Source: Platanthera guangdongensis (Eukaryota > Streptophyta > Magnoliopsida > Asparagales > Orchidaceae). Taken from it: a stretch of 64,000 nucleotides of DNA. Each line of letters starts with the position of its first letter. Within the stretch, counting starts at the first letter, position 1. The notes below the pieces were generated by a model. The model was not told the DNA's origin, made no database searches, and worked only from the letters and a program-made list of their open reading frames with translations. This document shows positions 21,216 through 34,049 of this stretch, piece by piece. The translations under genes were made by a program, and so were the position numbers. The stretch spans positions 70,091,628 through 70,155,627 of the forward strand of contig CM077164.1 of NCBI GenBank assembly GCA_039583875.1. Reading direction: 5' to 3'.

Positions 21216-23238
21216 TGTAACACCCCCATCTGTCGCATGACATATAACAGAAGGTACAGCTGGAACCCGACGCCATATACCACAGACAGTCGGAAGGGTT
21301 ACCAAATGAATATTCAAACCATCCAATTAAGACTACTCGTCCTATACAGAGCATTCTAGCGGAAACTTTTAAAGTTGAAAGAACCCAAATCTTAAATCCA
21401 ATACATATGAATGTCCATGACTACAACCACAGGAATGAAAACCAAATACACTGAAAAGGTACATGGCCCTATGGCCTTACAAATTTTCACTTAATAAAAC
21501 ATGTCTTACATAGATCGGCTCGCAGGCCGGCCACACATGATAAAAGTAAAAACAACTATTCTACGGCCTTCTAGGGCCAGCAGAGCAACATGGGCTCTAG
21601 CCCGCTATTTGGTACTCTGCTCCACAGCACCTGCAAGCACATTCCACTGCACGGTGGCAAACAAAGCAACGGTCAGCCAAAAGCCGACCAAATTATAACG
21701 ACCCCGCCCCTTACACGGGACGGCGGTGCTCTTTCCCTGCACAACATTAGCCCAATAAAACAATAAAGCGCAATTATACTACACCACAGGTATAGGCTCG
21801 CACGGCCAAACACCCCGTGCACTCAGGGCACATTAACGGTGAGTCCTGACATATCAGTGTCTCCACCACCATCCCAAAGATGGCAACCAAGTGAGCATTT
21901 TAGCCTTTCTGACCATGACTAGTCTAAGGCTCCCGACTATGCCTACGGCTAGTGCCCTTTTCGGATTTCTCGCACCGTACCACATAGCCTAGGTCCGATT
22001 CCACTTGCCCGTTGCTCATGCCGCCTATACAATTTAAGTTCTACGCGCGGGACAAGCTTCTCTCAGATCCAAAAATTTTCCAAATAACCTCATAAGCCAG
22101 TTATGATCAAGGCCGGTTCCCAGACCGCCAAATTAGCAGAACACGTTTCCGCTCAGTTTTTCGGGTGCGCCTTGAAGCTAACCTTCAAGGATCCCTGCTA
22201 CAATCTACCGCGTAGAAACCCGAAAAAACCAAAGCACGGAGTCTTCTCCGGCAAAACATATCAAATGCAACATCACCGATCCAGACAATACACGTCCAGG
22301 TAGGCTTCACACACAATGCCTATGCCCGTACTTATGATTCCGGACTCTATATGCAACACAAGGGGGACTATTCACATCAACCCCAAGGAACACCACGCAC
22401 TCACCGCACACTCGCGGGAGCAGGATTCCCTATGCAGAAAGAAAGAGCTTCACATGCTCAAGTTGAGAATCGTTACCCTTGTAGTCCGTTTTGGCGCCAT
22501 GGAAAAACTACACGGACAGAACTCTTCGCAACGACCTTTCCTCCACGGATCCGCTCTCAGATTTCGAAACGGTGCTCCAATGCTCCGCCGGTGGCCGGAA
22601 ACCTCCTTCTTCTTCCTCTTCTCTCTAACTCCTTAAGAGAGAGAATGGTTGGAGAGAAATGAAAGATGAACTCCCCTATTCCCGGCCTTAACAGAGCAGG
22701 AAGCCATCTGGGCCGTTGAATCTTAATTAAAGAAAACGAACGTCTCAGATCCGTTAAAAAATCTCCAGACCTGGGCCGAACACGGCTTGGCACACGGCCG
22801 TGTCCCAGGCCGTATGCCTCGCTCCAGGCACGATCGTCGAACACAGAACAATCACACGGGCATAGACACGCCCGTGTCTCACCCGACACGCCCATGTTCG
22901 GGGGCGTGTCACGCATAACCGCCACGATAACGGACACGACCTAAAAGAACACGGGTAGGGACACGGGTATGCACATGCCCGTGTCACCTGAAAATCATCG
23001 AACAACAATCGTCGATCGCCGAACGCAGAACACGGGTACAGACACGGTTAGGCACACGCCCGTGTCCAACGACACGCCCGTGTCCTTGAGCCGTGTTTGT
23101 AGCCGTGTCCTTCTCGGGAATAAAATGGCCAAAAACACCAGCCAGACATGGCCTTGGACACGCCCGTGTACCCCTATACAGGCACCAAAAATCCCCTTTT
23201 TACGCGACCAACTCAAATATAATTTTCGGGGCGTTACA
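21216..23238 (-). repeat. Element A 5' LTR
   Basis: Partner of 1115-3173, ending GCGTTACA and followed by the TSD TAAGG. The ACACG/CGTGT inverted-repeat array is at about 22780-23170, near the U3 end. The small frames in it match those in the other LTR and are not genes. Confidence 0.93.
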
Positions 23239-23243
23239 TAAGG

Positions 23244-23968
23244 ATTCCAAATTCCCTAAAATTTTAACCAGAGGGCTATACTAATCCTATGGTCATCTCC
23301 ACAAAGTTTCAAGTCAATCCAAGGTCATGTGACCCTATGTTCTTCAAACCCTAAGAATCCCCATTAAGGGACTTGCCCTAGGATTCTAGGGCTACCCTAC
23401 ACTTAACCTCCCCAAATTCCATTGGAGGGTGAGTCATACTATAAAAAGTCAGTGGCCAAAATATCAACCTCTGTTGAGGTTATTTGACCACTCAAAACCC
23501 AAAGGGGATGCTTGACCTATTTAACCCTAAAGGGGTCAACCTAGGGTTGTATCAATACCTAACCAAATCATATCCAAATGAGATGACAATTTTATCAGTG
23601 CCCTAAATGCCCTCTAGGACCTCCCACCCAAATTTGAGGGGATGTTGAGGAGTTTAGGACACTTAATTAATTTATTCATGGATTATTAAATTTTCCTAAA
23701 AACTATAGAAAAATATTATCTAAAATTCTGAATTCTGGACAGACACTAGGTATAGCTAGGGTAGGCTCCCTGCCAAAATTTCAATTAATTTGGACCAAGG
23801 ATGAAGTGTGGGCACTCAGTTTAATGTCTGTCTAGCCCTAGGTGTAGGTCCCACCAAAATGAGTGCCCTGGTCAAACCAGGCACCCAAATTAGTTCAAAT
23901 AAATTTTAAGAAAAAATAGACACCTAGGGCTACAAGTTTCATATTGGTGACTTTTTCAGTAGAGGAGC
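23244..23968 (-). repeat. Element B 3' LTR, inner fragment
   Basis: Matches 31600-32323. It joins the fragment at 1-1114 once element A and one TSD copy are removed. Its inner edge (AGAGGAGCG) runs into the integrase frame without a PPT. Confidence 0.85.
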
Positions 23969-25471
23969 GACCAGTGGTAAAAGCTTCTCCCAAGGTTCGT
24001 TTCGATCCAGGATGCATAGACTTAGGAGGTCCTCCAGTGTCAGGTTGGTGCGCTCTGTCTGCCCATCCGTCTGGGGGTGAAATGCTATGCTGAAGGTCAG
24101 CCACGTGCCTAAGTAAGCCTGCACGGATCTCCACTCCCTGGATGTGAACCGACCATCCCGATCTGACACGATCGTCCTGGGCACCCCGTGGTAATGAATG
24201 AACTGCTCTACGAATCTCCGCACCAGTACCCCAACCGAGTCATCTTTCCTGATTGGAATGAATCTGGCCACCTTTGTCAGCCGATCGATGATGACCCAAA
24301 TCGAATCATTTCCCGTCCGTGATCGGGGAAGGCCATGAATGAAGTCCATCGCGATGTCCTCAAATTTCCACTCCGGCACCGGAAGTGGCTATAGCAATCC
24401 CGCAGGGTTTTTGCACTCCGCCTTCACTAGCTGACAAGCCTCACAATGTGTCACGAAGTATGTAATGTCCTTCTTCATCCCCGGCCAGAACATCGTCTTC
24501 TTCAAGTCTGCCGTCATCTTGGTGATCCCCGGGTGTATAGAATATCTGCTACAATGTGCTTCCGCCATGATGTCCTCCCGAATCTGACCTCCTGCGGGTA
24601 TATAGACCCTGCCTCTGAAATATAGCAATCCATCTCTCAGTGAATAATCTCTCAGCCCTAGGTGTAGGTCCCACCAAAATGAGTGCCCTGATCAAACCAG
24701 GAACCCAAATTGGTTCAAATAAATTTTAAGAAAAAATAGACACCTAGGGCTACAAGTTTCATAATGGTGACTTTTTCAGTAGAGGAGCGACCAGTGGTAT
24801 AAGATTCTCCCAAGGTTCGTTTCGATCCAGGATGCATAGCCTTAGGAGGTCCTCCAGTGTCCGGTTGGTGCGCTCTGTCTGCCCATCCGTCTGGGGGTGA
24901 AATGCTATGCTGAAGGTCAGCCGCGTGCCTAAGTAAGCCTGCACGGATCTCCACTCCCTGGACGTGAACCGACCATCCCGATCTGACACGATCGTCCTGG
25001 GCACCCCGTGGTAATGAATGAACTGCTCTACGAATCTCCGTACCAGTACCCCAACCGAGTCATCTTTCCTGATTGGAATGAATCTGGCCACCTTTGTCAG
25101 CCGATCGATGATGACCCAAATCGAATCATTTCCCGTCCGTGATCGGGAAAGGCCATGAATGAAGTCCATCGCGATGTCCTAAAATTTCCACTCCGGCACC
25201 AGAAGTGGCTGTAGCAATCCTGCAGGGTTTTTGCACTCCGCCTTCACTAGCTGACAAGCCTCACAATGTGTCACGAAGTATGTAATGTCCTTCTTCATCC
25301 CCGGCCAGAACATCATCTTCTTCAAGTCTGCCGTCATCTTGGTGATCCCCGGGTGTATAGAATATCTGCTACAATGTGCTTCCGCCATGATGTCCTCCCG
25401 AATCTGACCTCCTGCGGGTATATAGACCCTGCCTCTGAAATATAGCAATCCATCTCTCAGTGAATAATCTC
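23832..25471. repeat. 820-bp tandem duplication across the pol-LTR junction of element B
   Basis: Two copies, 23832-24651 and 24652-25471, are aligned without gaps at an offset of exactly 820 and nearly identical. Each carries about 135 bp of LTR edge followed by integrase sequence up to the [12 protein letters not shown] region. Single-base differences show that it is real duplicated sequence (for example GTAG/ATAG near 24390 and 25210). Confidence 0.9.
23939..24628 (-). pseudogene. pol: Element B integrase, duplicated second copy
   Basis: Minus strand: zinc motif [10 protein letters not shown] ... [10 protein letters not shown], a stop at about 24389, then [16 protein letters not shown] and [10 protein letters not shown]. 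It then runs into LTR sequence. It lies in the left unit of the 820-bp duplication. It is not a separate gene. Confidence 0.88.
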
Positions 25472-27480
25472 CCGTCGAACCCTCCTTCAAGGCTTGGAAT
25501 ATTGGCTCTGCCCATGCATCTGTCTTCTGTCCGTCCCGGATGCGGTCACGAATATCATCTATGGAAACCATCGATGCTAGATACTCCATGTACAACTCTG
25601 GATCATTCTCGGATACTAGGGATATCTGCATATCTCTGAAAGACCGGACCAGCTCCATGGACATTAGCTGTGGTCCTTTCCCTGAGGTATCTCCTCTCCG
25701 GCTCAGAGCATCTACCACCACGTTCGCCTTGCCGGGATGGTAGTGCATGGTGTACTGGTAATCTGATAGGAACTCCACCCAATGCCTCTGTCTGATGTTG
25801 AGTTCCTTCTGTGTGTCCACATATCTCAAATTCTTGTGATCGGAGAAGATGTCACAGTGAACCCCGTAAAGGTAGTGTCGCCAAATCTTCAGAGCGAAGA
25901 TCACTGCACCCATCTCCATATCATGCACCAGATAGTTCTTCTCATGTATCTTCAGCTGTCGGGAGGCGTAGGCTATTACGTGCCCGTTCTGCATCAGAAC
26001 TGCACCCATCCCCTGGTAGGAGGCGTCTGTGTACACCTGGAATCCCTCCCTTCCCGACAGAAGAGCGAGAATGGGAGCCGAGGTAAGCCGACCTTTCAAC
26101 TCCACAAAGGCCGCCTCACACTGTGGCGTCCAAATGAACGGAGATTCCTTATTTGTCAGGGATGTAAGAGGGAGTGCAATCCGGGAGAATCCTTCGACAA
26201 ACTTCCGGTAATATCCGACAAGTCCCAGGAAGCTCCGTACATCCGTAGCTGTCTTCAACGGTGGCCAATCCTGAACTGCCCGAATCTTGGCCGGGTCTCC
26301 TGCCAACCCAACACCACTGATGATATGACCTATGAAGGCCACCTCCTTTAGCCAAAACTGGTATTTGCTGAAATTCTCATACAGTTGGTGTTCCCGTAGC
26401 CTCTGTAGAGTCAAAGTCAGGTGTCGTGTATGATCTTCCTCCGTCCTTGAGTAGATGAGGATGTCGTCAATAAATACGATGACGAATACATCCAAATACT
26501 CCTCGAATACCCTGTTCATGAGGCTTGTAAATGCTGACGACGCATTTGTGAGCCCGAATGACATCACTGTAAACTCGAACAGTCAGTATCTACTACTGAA
26601 GGCGGTCTTTGGGATGTCCTCCTCTCGAATCCATAGCTGGTAATAACCTGACCTCAAGTCAAGTTTTGAGAAGAAATGCGCTCCTTCTAGTTGATCGAAC
26701 AACTCGTCAATCCGTGGCAGCGGGTATGTGTTCCGGACCGTCAGTCTGTTCAGCGCTCGATAATCAATACACAAGCGGAGACTTCCGTCCTTCTTCTTGA
26801 CAAATAGTACCGGAGCTCCCCACGGCGAAGAGCTTTGCCGGACAAACCCCTCCTCTACTAGTTCCTGCAACTGACTTCGGAACTCTGTCAACTCTTTCGG
26901 GTCCATCCGGTAAGGGGCCCTAGATGCCGGCTTGGCCCCCGGTACAAACTGTATCTGGAAGTCCTGCTCTCGGTGCGGAGGTAGTCCTGGCAGTTTCTCT
27001 GGAAAGACGTCAGCAAACTCTCGCACCACCGGGATGTTTGCCACAGACCCCTTGACCTCCGCCATCTCAAATAGAATCTGATAAACCTCCTCTCCCTGTA
27101 GATGGGCCTTAACGACCTGTACTGAAGACAAGAGTATACGAGAGGCAGGTCTTATACATTCGTTGATAATGACAGAGTCCACGTGCCTCACGGTGATCCT
27201 CTTTGCTTGACAATCAATCTGGGCATGGTTCCAGTGTAACCAAGTCATGCCCAGGATCAGCTCGAAGACTGGCATCCTTAGGATCATTGCCGATACTTTG
27301 AATGACTTTCCTCCAATCTCCGCCTCCATGTTGCAGTGGGCAGGGTGAGTATCTCCGATCCGTCGGGTAGACGCACCCTCCTCATCAGGCCTGTGAACCG
27401 CTCCACTCCTTCCAGCCCTTCTAGAAAGGCCTCTGACACAAACGAGTGCGAGGCACCCGTGTCGAACAGAGTATAAGCGG
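24715..27480 (-). pseudogene. pol: Element B pol: protease, RT, RNase H, integrase (truncated)
   Basis: Protease [12 protein letters not shown] at about 27465-27430 is in another frame from RT, so there is a frameshift near 27335. RT from 27329: [23 protein letters not shown], a TGA near 26581, [10 protein letters not shown] and [10 protein letters not shown]. RNase [14 protein letters not shown] and FSDHKNLRY. Integrase: [10 protein letters not shown]...HCEACQ, a TAG at 25179, [16 protein letters not shown] and [11 protein letters not shown]. The frame ends in LTR sequence (LLKKSP) instead of the usual YNNSYH continuation. The integrase C-terminus and any chromodomain are therefore lost. Confidence 0.9.
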
Positions 27481-27716
27481 GCTTGCCGCTGATGAAGACT
27501 ATACCTGGGACGGTTAAATGTCTTAGTATTCTATAACGGGTTTTCTTTCCTATTTATTCTACCTAGTGCAGTTCTACAAATTCGACAACTGAGAAAGGGG
27601 GATTCTATTTAAACAATTAAGCATCTTGGAGTACCTGCTATGACCTGCTCTGGGTTCCGAGGCTATGCCAGGTCCAAGGCATACACCTGCTCCCTTTCTT
27701 GTCGAAGATCCCCTCC

Positions 27717-28771
27717 CTAGTATCCACGTCCTCGGCCACGACCTCGGCCTCCAAAATATTGCGCTGGATGAGCAGCCGATGGTGCTAGTGGGGGTGCCCC
27801 CCTCATGGGGAAGTTCCTCATGATGTGCCCCACCTGATGGCAATTGAAGCATTCCGGTGGGGGATATGTCACTCCCCCGGGTCTCTGTCCCTCCCGTGTC
27901 TGAAGAGGTGGTGGAGCCACCACCACTGGCTCCCTTATCTCCTGTCTTACCTCCTGACGAGGCTGGTCCTCGACCCTCCTCCCTTCCGTGATACGGTCTC
28001 GTCTCTGATCATTCCTTGCTCCTCGATCCTGATCCTCCATTGGCCGTTTCCGGCCCCGAGTAGCTTGCCAATCAGCCTCTATCCTTTTTGCCATCTCTAG
28101 TATCCGGGAAATGGGCCCGTCGGATACAAACAGTAGAGTCTCCCTCAGCTCTTCTCGCAGACCCTTGTAGAACCTTTTGATATATCCTGCCTCGTCTAAC
28201 TGATAAGAGTCCACAAATCGGGCCAGATGGTTGAACTCTCGGTGGTACTCCACCACCGTCTTGTTCCCCCGTCTCAACTGCAAAAACCTATCCTCCAGCT
28301 CGTCCCTGGATGACTGTGGAACAAAGTGTTCCAACAGCGCGCCTCTGAACTCCTCCCAAGAAATCTTTGCTACTTCCCTGTCCGCAAATGTCGTGTCTAG
28401 CGAGGCCTTCCACCATCTTTTTGCATGTGACTCCCGGCAGGAGATCACCAAGGGCACCCTCTCCTCCCAAGGGCACCGTATCCCGATTAGCATCTCGTAC
28501 ATAATATCTAGCCACTCCTCTGTCCGGACGGCCGACTCAGTCCCCAAGTAGGATGGGGAGCAAGTCCTCGAAAAATTCTCAGCCAGTTGGCCCCCGGGTT
28601 TGGCTGCGGAGCCGGAACCTGTTGGGCCCTAAAGGCATCCAGAATGGCTATCAGAGTCTGTTCCCATCTCCGACTGTAGGAATGGAGTGGGGACCGGGGG
28701 AGGTGGTGCAACGTCCGGAGTCGTCTGAGCTCTGCCTTGTAGAGTGGGCTGAGCTGGGGGCTGCAAAACAA
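27717..28771 (-). pseudogene. gag: Element B gag
   Basis: The main frame 28547-27717 holds a gag domain (WWKASLD, FVPQSSRDELEDRFLQLRRG, EYHREFNHLARFVDS, FYKGLREELR). A knuckle CFNCHQVGHIMRNF follows, with the last Cys replaced by Phe. It has no ATG; an N-terminal piece (ATG 28771) lies in another frame, so a frameshift near 28550 separates them. It precedes protease in normal gypsy order. Confidence 0.8.
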
Positions 28772-28935
28772 ACTCCATTAGCAGATAATCGACTCAATAC
28801 CTAATAAAAGTGGACAATTACCATGTGATCCCTCATATGGGCACACCACTGCTTCCGCTGCTTAGTTTGTCCCCAAACTAAACTCGCGTGGGGGTGACCC
28901 AGGGGTTGTGGACTGTTACTTTTCGATCGAGGTTT

Positions 28936-28947
28936 GCTCTGATACCA
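28936..28947 (-). other. Primer-binding site of element B
   Basis: Minus strand TGGTATCAGAGC, a perfect 12-base match to the initiator tRNA-Met PBS, two bases inside the 5' LTR edge at 28950. Confidence 0.9.
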
Positions 28948-28949
28948 CT

Positions 28950-31900
28950 TGTAAGACCCCCCCCCCCCCTTTTTCTTTTTAACACCGGGGTCTTAGGCCT
29001 AGAACCGCCGCTTTACGGTGACACCTTTACGCCCTGAGGGGTCATCACCACAAATCGCCGATTCTGCCGGCCGATTCGATCACAGAAAAGCAACAAAAGT
29101 AGAGTAACCACGAGAGTGGTAAAACTCTAATCAAATGTCCACAATAATACCACATCAGAGTAAATATATCTCCATGAAGAGAGAGTCCACAAAATATATA
29201 AATGTACTGAAAATAAGGTCTTAAGCCCGCTACATCAAATCCTCACTACATAGTCACTCAAGTGGAAGCAAAATAAAACACTACTAAGGTCAGGGGCTCA
29301 CAGTCCCCGTCGTCTGAACTCCGGTGCTAGACTGTCCCATCTCCAAGCGTGCCGACCTGCGGGTCTGCTCCTCCATGCTGGGCTCCACGATCCCCTAAAT
29401 GATGTGGTTCGAAAACCGATCGTCTAAAAGACTAAGTCCTATCATCCCCCACCCCTTCCCCCATGGCTCCTAGGCACCGAGCGGAGAGGAAGAAAGGGGA
29501 GGACTTGAAGGTGGAGAGTAATCAAGAAACAGATGGCAGCGGACCTATACTACAATTTTTATAGTACATGTGACAGTAAAGTAAAGTATGAAAAATAACC
29601 TTAACTTATACGAAAACATATAAGCAAGGGATCTTTTACAGGGCTCCCATCGTATAAAGAGTCCCATACCAATTTATACATTGCAGTGTCGATTATTATC
29701 CGCAATATATATATAAAGAATTTAACCTTAATTTATAAACTTGCCCACACAATCTTATAGACCAAGGGGTCGTTTTGCAGGGCCTATTGTATAAGCGTCC
29801 CATACCACTTATACAATATGTGACAAGGGTTTTATGCTATGATTATGCTATGACATGCAAGTGGGTTATGATGCTATCATGCAAGTGCAACTCACCTACC
29901 CGACTCTGTGTACACAGACCTTTAGTTCCCCCTTTCTGGAGCCTCACCTCCCAGGATACCTCCGTAGTGGCAGACGGAAGCGGTGGGTTGGGCCTCGCCC
30001 ACCTCTAAACAAGTAAAGCACTACCGGTCAGACCTATCATACGCCTCAACACTGGTGCACAAAGCGGACTCCTGCGTACTCTTGCCGGATGGCGCACCGG
30101 ACTTCTGTCGGCGAAGTGCTAGCCACACTTGCCGAGTCAACGTATTGGCGTCGGTGCATCGACACTCCAATACCGAAGACCCACCACCTTTATTTTTATG
30201 CACATGCAACCTTATGTATCAGTACCGAGCCGAAGCTCCCCGGACCATCCCGTCCGTCACAACATCAACCGAGCCAAAGCTCGTCGGGCCATCCTGCCCC
30301 TCACAAATATCAACCAAGTCAAACCAACTTCCCGAGACATCGGGGTGTGTGAAAGTGAACCCCTAATTATTCTAGTTGCTCTTTAAGATTTATCTCTCCT
30401 ACAGTTTACATTAGCCCATGACTGCCCAAGGTATACCCCGTGAAGGGCTCTCGAAGGCACTAGGAGCTACGATGGGATTACGCCCAAAGCTCGCTTTCGC
30501 AAGTCACTTATTATTATTGGCCGCTACCCGATTTCCCCACCCTTAATTAATCTTTCTGAATCTAGCCCTAGTACATTAAACACTTCCTCCCTACGGGAAG
30601 GACGATCTTTCGCCGATCCCGAGCACCACCTAACACTAGTCATCCTGTCACTCTACAAATCATGTCTTCCAATGATGAACTCCTTTATTTACCCAAACCA
30701 GCAACCTACCGAGGATTCAACTCTCCAAAATTCACTACCCCCTTTAGTTCAGTTTCCACAGTTACTATATGCAGACCACCATATACTATATGAGGTGTAT
30801 GAAGGAGGTACTCCGGATTGTCTTCCAAACTTCCTTTGAAATTTACCAGAGGTCTATCATAACAAATTTAGTCTAAAATCAGAGATCCATAATTTTTCTA
30901 ATTAATTTGATATTTATTGAATTTTCCCAAATGTTTGGCCATGGTCAACTTTGAACAAGAACAATATGATCTACTCAAGTAATGGCCACCCAAAAATTTT
31001 GAACACCAAATAACAGAGATTTATGACTATATATTAATTTCCATAATTTTCTAGAGAATATTTGATCTCTAAATAAGTTAACCAAAATATTTCCTTTAGT
31101 CATGTGTAAAGAAGGAAGTACCAAACTTATTCATCAGAAAATTACATAAAAATTACTGAATCTTAATATGGCTCAGAAAAGATCATTGTACTAAAATCAT
31201 AATTTTTGAGGCTTGCTAGACTCCAAAATAAATTAAATTAAACTTTCATGGGAAATCATACTTAATGAAGCAACTCTTAAAAATATTCATCCAATAATTC
31301 TATAAAAATTCACAGAGCTTAAAAACATAATAAAAAGTCCTCTGGCTAAATTTCATCAATTTCCCGCAAGTAGTTATGTCATAATAAATTCCTAAGTAAA
31401 TAATACAAAGTATCAAATTGTTAATGAAGTATCCAAAATATTAATCCCAAATTCATAATAAAATCTCCAGAGCTTGTTCTAACCCTAAACACTACTCAAC
31501 CTAAATCGCATCACTTTTTCAAAGAGTTTTGGTGACATTTTCGACCCTTACAAGTTTGTGCCCTAAGCTAGGGTTAGGGATTTGAGGGGGTTTAAAGCTT
31601 TCAAATTCCCTAAAATTTTAACCAGAGGACTATAATAATCCTATGGTTCTCTCCACAAAGTTTCAAGTCAATCCAAGGTCATGTGACCCTATGTTCTTCA
31701 AACCCTAAGAATCCCCATTAAGGGACTTGCCCTAGGGTTCTAGGGCTTCCCTACACTTAACCTCCCCAAATTCCATTGAAGGGTGAGTCATACTATAACA
31801 AGTCAGTGGCCAAAATATCAACCTCTATTGAGGTGATTTGACCACTCAAAACCCAAAGGGGATGCTTGACCTATTTAACCCTAAAGGGGTCAACCTAGGG

Positions 31901-32323
31901 TTGGATCAATACCTAACCAAAACATCTCCAAATGAGATGACAATTTTACTAGTGGCCTAACATGCCCTCTAGGACCTCCCACCCAAATTTGGGGGGATGT
32001 TGAGGAGTTTAGGACACTTAATTAATTTATTCATGGATTATTAAATTTTCCTAAAAACTATGAAAACTTTTCTCTAAAAATTCTAAATTTTGGACAGACC
32101 CTAGGTATAGCTAGGGTAGGCTCCCTGCCAAAATATCAATTAATGTGGACCAAGGATGAAGTGTGGGCACTCAGTTTAATGTCTGCCTAGCCCTAGGTGT
32201 AGGTCTTACCAAAATGAGTGCCTTGGTCAAACCAGGCACCCAAATTGGTTCAAATAAATTTTAAATAAAATAGACACCTAGGGCTACAAGTTTCATATTG
32301 GTGACTTTTTTAGTAGAGGAGCA
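28950..32323 (-). repeat. Element B 5' LTR (3,374 bp)
   Basis: Left edge TGTAAGACCC next to the PBS, then a poly-C run (28957-28970). Right edge AGGAGCA at 32323, inferred by alignment with the inner edge of the 3' LTR. About 1.1 kb (30482-31597) is shared with 1-1114 and about 0.7 kb with 23244-23968. The small frames around 29775-30390 and elsewhere show no family similarity. Confidence 0.82.
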
Positions 32324-33300
32324 TAGGTATTTTTAAATATTAAAACTATTAAATACAAATATGTGTGATATAATTAAAATATCATGAAATATATCCTATA
32401 ATTTAATATTTAGATGGAGCGCGAATCTTGGCGCGCGACGGACGACATCCCGTCATCTTCTTCCTTGAGCCGGCGACCAGGATTCATTTTTCCTGGGCCG
32501 ACTTCAAATGCTAGCCGCCGGCCATCCAGCCGCTCCCCCGGCCGGCCACCGCCACCATCACCTCCGTTGAGGTGGTGGCTGCCGCCAGGCGGCATCACAG
32601 CCGCCGGAGAGCCCTATTCCGGCGATCCCGAGGGTTGCATTTTAGCGGAAAAACCAGGAAATCTTCTCTTTGGATCGGGCTCAATTGAGCCCGAACCTTG
32701 GCCCTAACGATTCCTACGATCTACCCATAAAAGAAGAAGTAGAGGAGGACCTTTCCGGCGGCCTGAAGTCGCGAAGATCGTCGGGAAGCCATTTTAAAGG
32801 CAGCACCGCTCGGTTTCTGCAACAACACAGTGGGGTGGCTCGGTTTCTTCAGGTAAGGTGTGGGAAATCCTCCTCTCAGCCCACTGAAGGTGTTTAAAGA
32901 CTCAATTGGGGAAGGGAGAGGCTGGATCATCAATGGCCATTAATGGCCTTGAAAGCCACCTCTCGGCCTTGGTGGTTCAATGCATCCAGCCAGTGGAAGG
33001 GCCTGGAAAGTCTCCTGATCTTCTTAGGGCTGATAGGGGAGATGAATCAAGCAAAGAAGGATGGCCCTTGGCTTCCCCATGACATGAATGACCTTAACTC
33101 CATTTCCTCTCTCCTCCATTAAAAGGAATTTGGAGTTTTCTCTCTCCTGCCCCCTCATGGCCGAATTTGTTCATCATTCTTAGCCTATTTGCAGCCCATA
33201 AAATCATTATGATTAATTAAAATAAGTTAGCCCAAGTGGGGGAAGTGAGCTTGAGCTTGGGTTAGCCTATTTGTCTAAGTTGACTTAACCTTAAGGTGGA

Positions 33301-33932
33301 GTTGACCTTGGTCAACATGGCCATTTGGGTTGACCCCAATGGGTCCCTGGTGACCCATTAGCCTCCCCTAAGGTCTAAGAAGGCTTGGGTAGGGTTGGTT
33401 GGGCACCTTGGTGGTCACTTGACCCTTAGTTAAGGCACTTTGACCTTTTTAGGGCAAGGGTTGACTTTGGTCAACTTAGTATTTTTGATTGACCCCAAGG
33501 GGTCGTGGGTGACCCCATGGCTTCCCTTGAGGTCTAGGAAGGGTTATGTAGGGTTAGCTTGCACTTTGGAGGTCACCTACCCTTAGTAAGGGTACTTTGA
33601 CCAGATTAGGGGCTTGAGTTGACTTGGGTCAACTTGGCCTCTAGGACTGAACCCAATGTGTCCTTAGTGACCCATGACCTCACTTTAGGTCTAGGAAGGC
33701 ATGGGTGGGGTCCACTTGGATAGGGGAAGGTCAATTGACCCTAAGTAGGCTAGTTTGACCCATTTAGGGTTAGGGTTGAGTTGGGTCAACTTAGTCTCTT
33801 TGATTGATCCCAATGGATCCATGTGGCTCTAATGGGCCTCCCAAAATGTTTGGGGGTATTGTGGTAAGGTCCTGGGGTCAAGGTGTAGCCTCATGGTCAT
33901 CCTAAACTATTGTTTAGAACTCTACTATTTGC
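33301..33932. repeat. Degenerate tandem repeat of about 158 bp, four units
   Basis: Units start at 33301, 33460, 33618 and 33775, each opening with GTTGA(C/G)...GTCAAC, an inverted repeat of the W-box core TTGAC. They share phrases such as AGGTCTAGGAAGG and GGTGACCC. The last unit fades out near 33930. Confidence 0.8.
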
Positions 33933-34049
33933 AGACCATGATGATTTCCAACTTCATGCCTAAGCTCACCTGGTCTTCTTGAGCTTCCTAGGGTTTTGTC
34001 ATGACCTAGTCATGACCAAAAACACTCTCAGGGGTCTAGTTGGAAATGA

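Larger units (their letters stand above)
1115..23238 (-). mobile_element. Element A: Ty3-gypsy LTR retrotransposon inserted in B's LTR, with nested C
   Basis: Seen: LTRs of 2,059 bp (1115-3173) and 2,023 bp (21216-23238) start TGTAAC and end TTACA. The element is bounded by the direct repeat TAAGG at 1110-1114 and 23239-23243. Reading on the minus strand gives the PBS (21201-21212), gag, protease, RT, RNase H, integrase, a chromodomain-like tail (3227-3385) and a PPT next to 1115-3173. Element C splits the last part of pol. The order PR-RT-RH-IN defines Ty3-gypsy. The integrase sequence style and long LTRs suggest a Tekay/Del-type chromovirus, which is inference. Nonsense codons in gag and pol make it non-functional. 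Confidence 0.93.
1..32323 (-). mobile_element. Element B: Ty3-gypsy LTR retrotransposon, decayed, left end outside window
   Basis: Seen: a long repeat is present at 28950-32323 and again, split, at 1-1114 plus 23244-23968. These are the 5' LTR and the visible part of the 3' LTR of a minus-strand element. Between them lie gag (about 28771-27717), protease, RT/RNase H and part of integrase (27480-23939). The 3' LTR is interrupted by element A, whose TSD is TAAGG. The initiator tRNA-Met PBS at 28936-28947 abuts the 5' LTR. The end of integrase and the PPT are missing: pol runs straight into LTR sequence near 23968, and that junction lies in an 820-bp tandem duplication. The element is defective. 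TSDs of B itself cannot be tested because its left end is beyond base 1. Confidence 0.85.

Noticed and set aside
28957..28970. Poly-C / poly-G runs (also 3414-3426, 14477-14488, 54465-54477) as regulatory G-quadruplexes
   Set aside because: Single homopolymer runs at LTR edges are slippage-prone; no set of four separated G-runs is seen.
32410..32933. GC-rich open frames that could be a host exon
   Set aside because: Low-complexity Pro/Ser/Arg composition, an equally open antisense frame, no splice context or family motif, and repeats on both sides.
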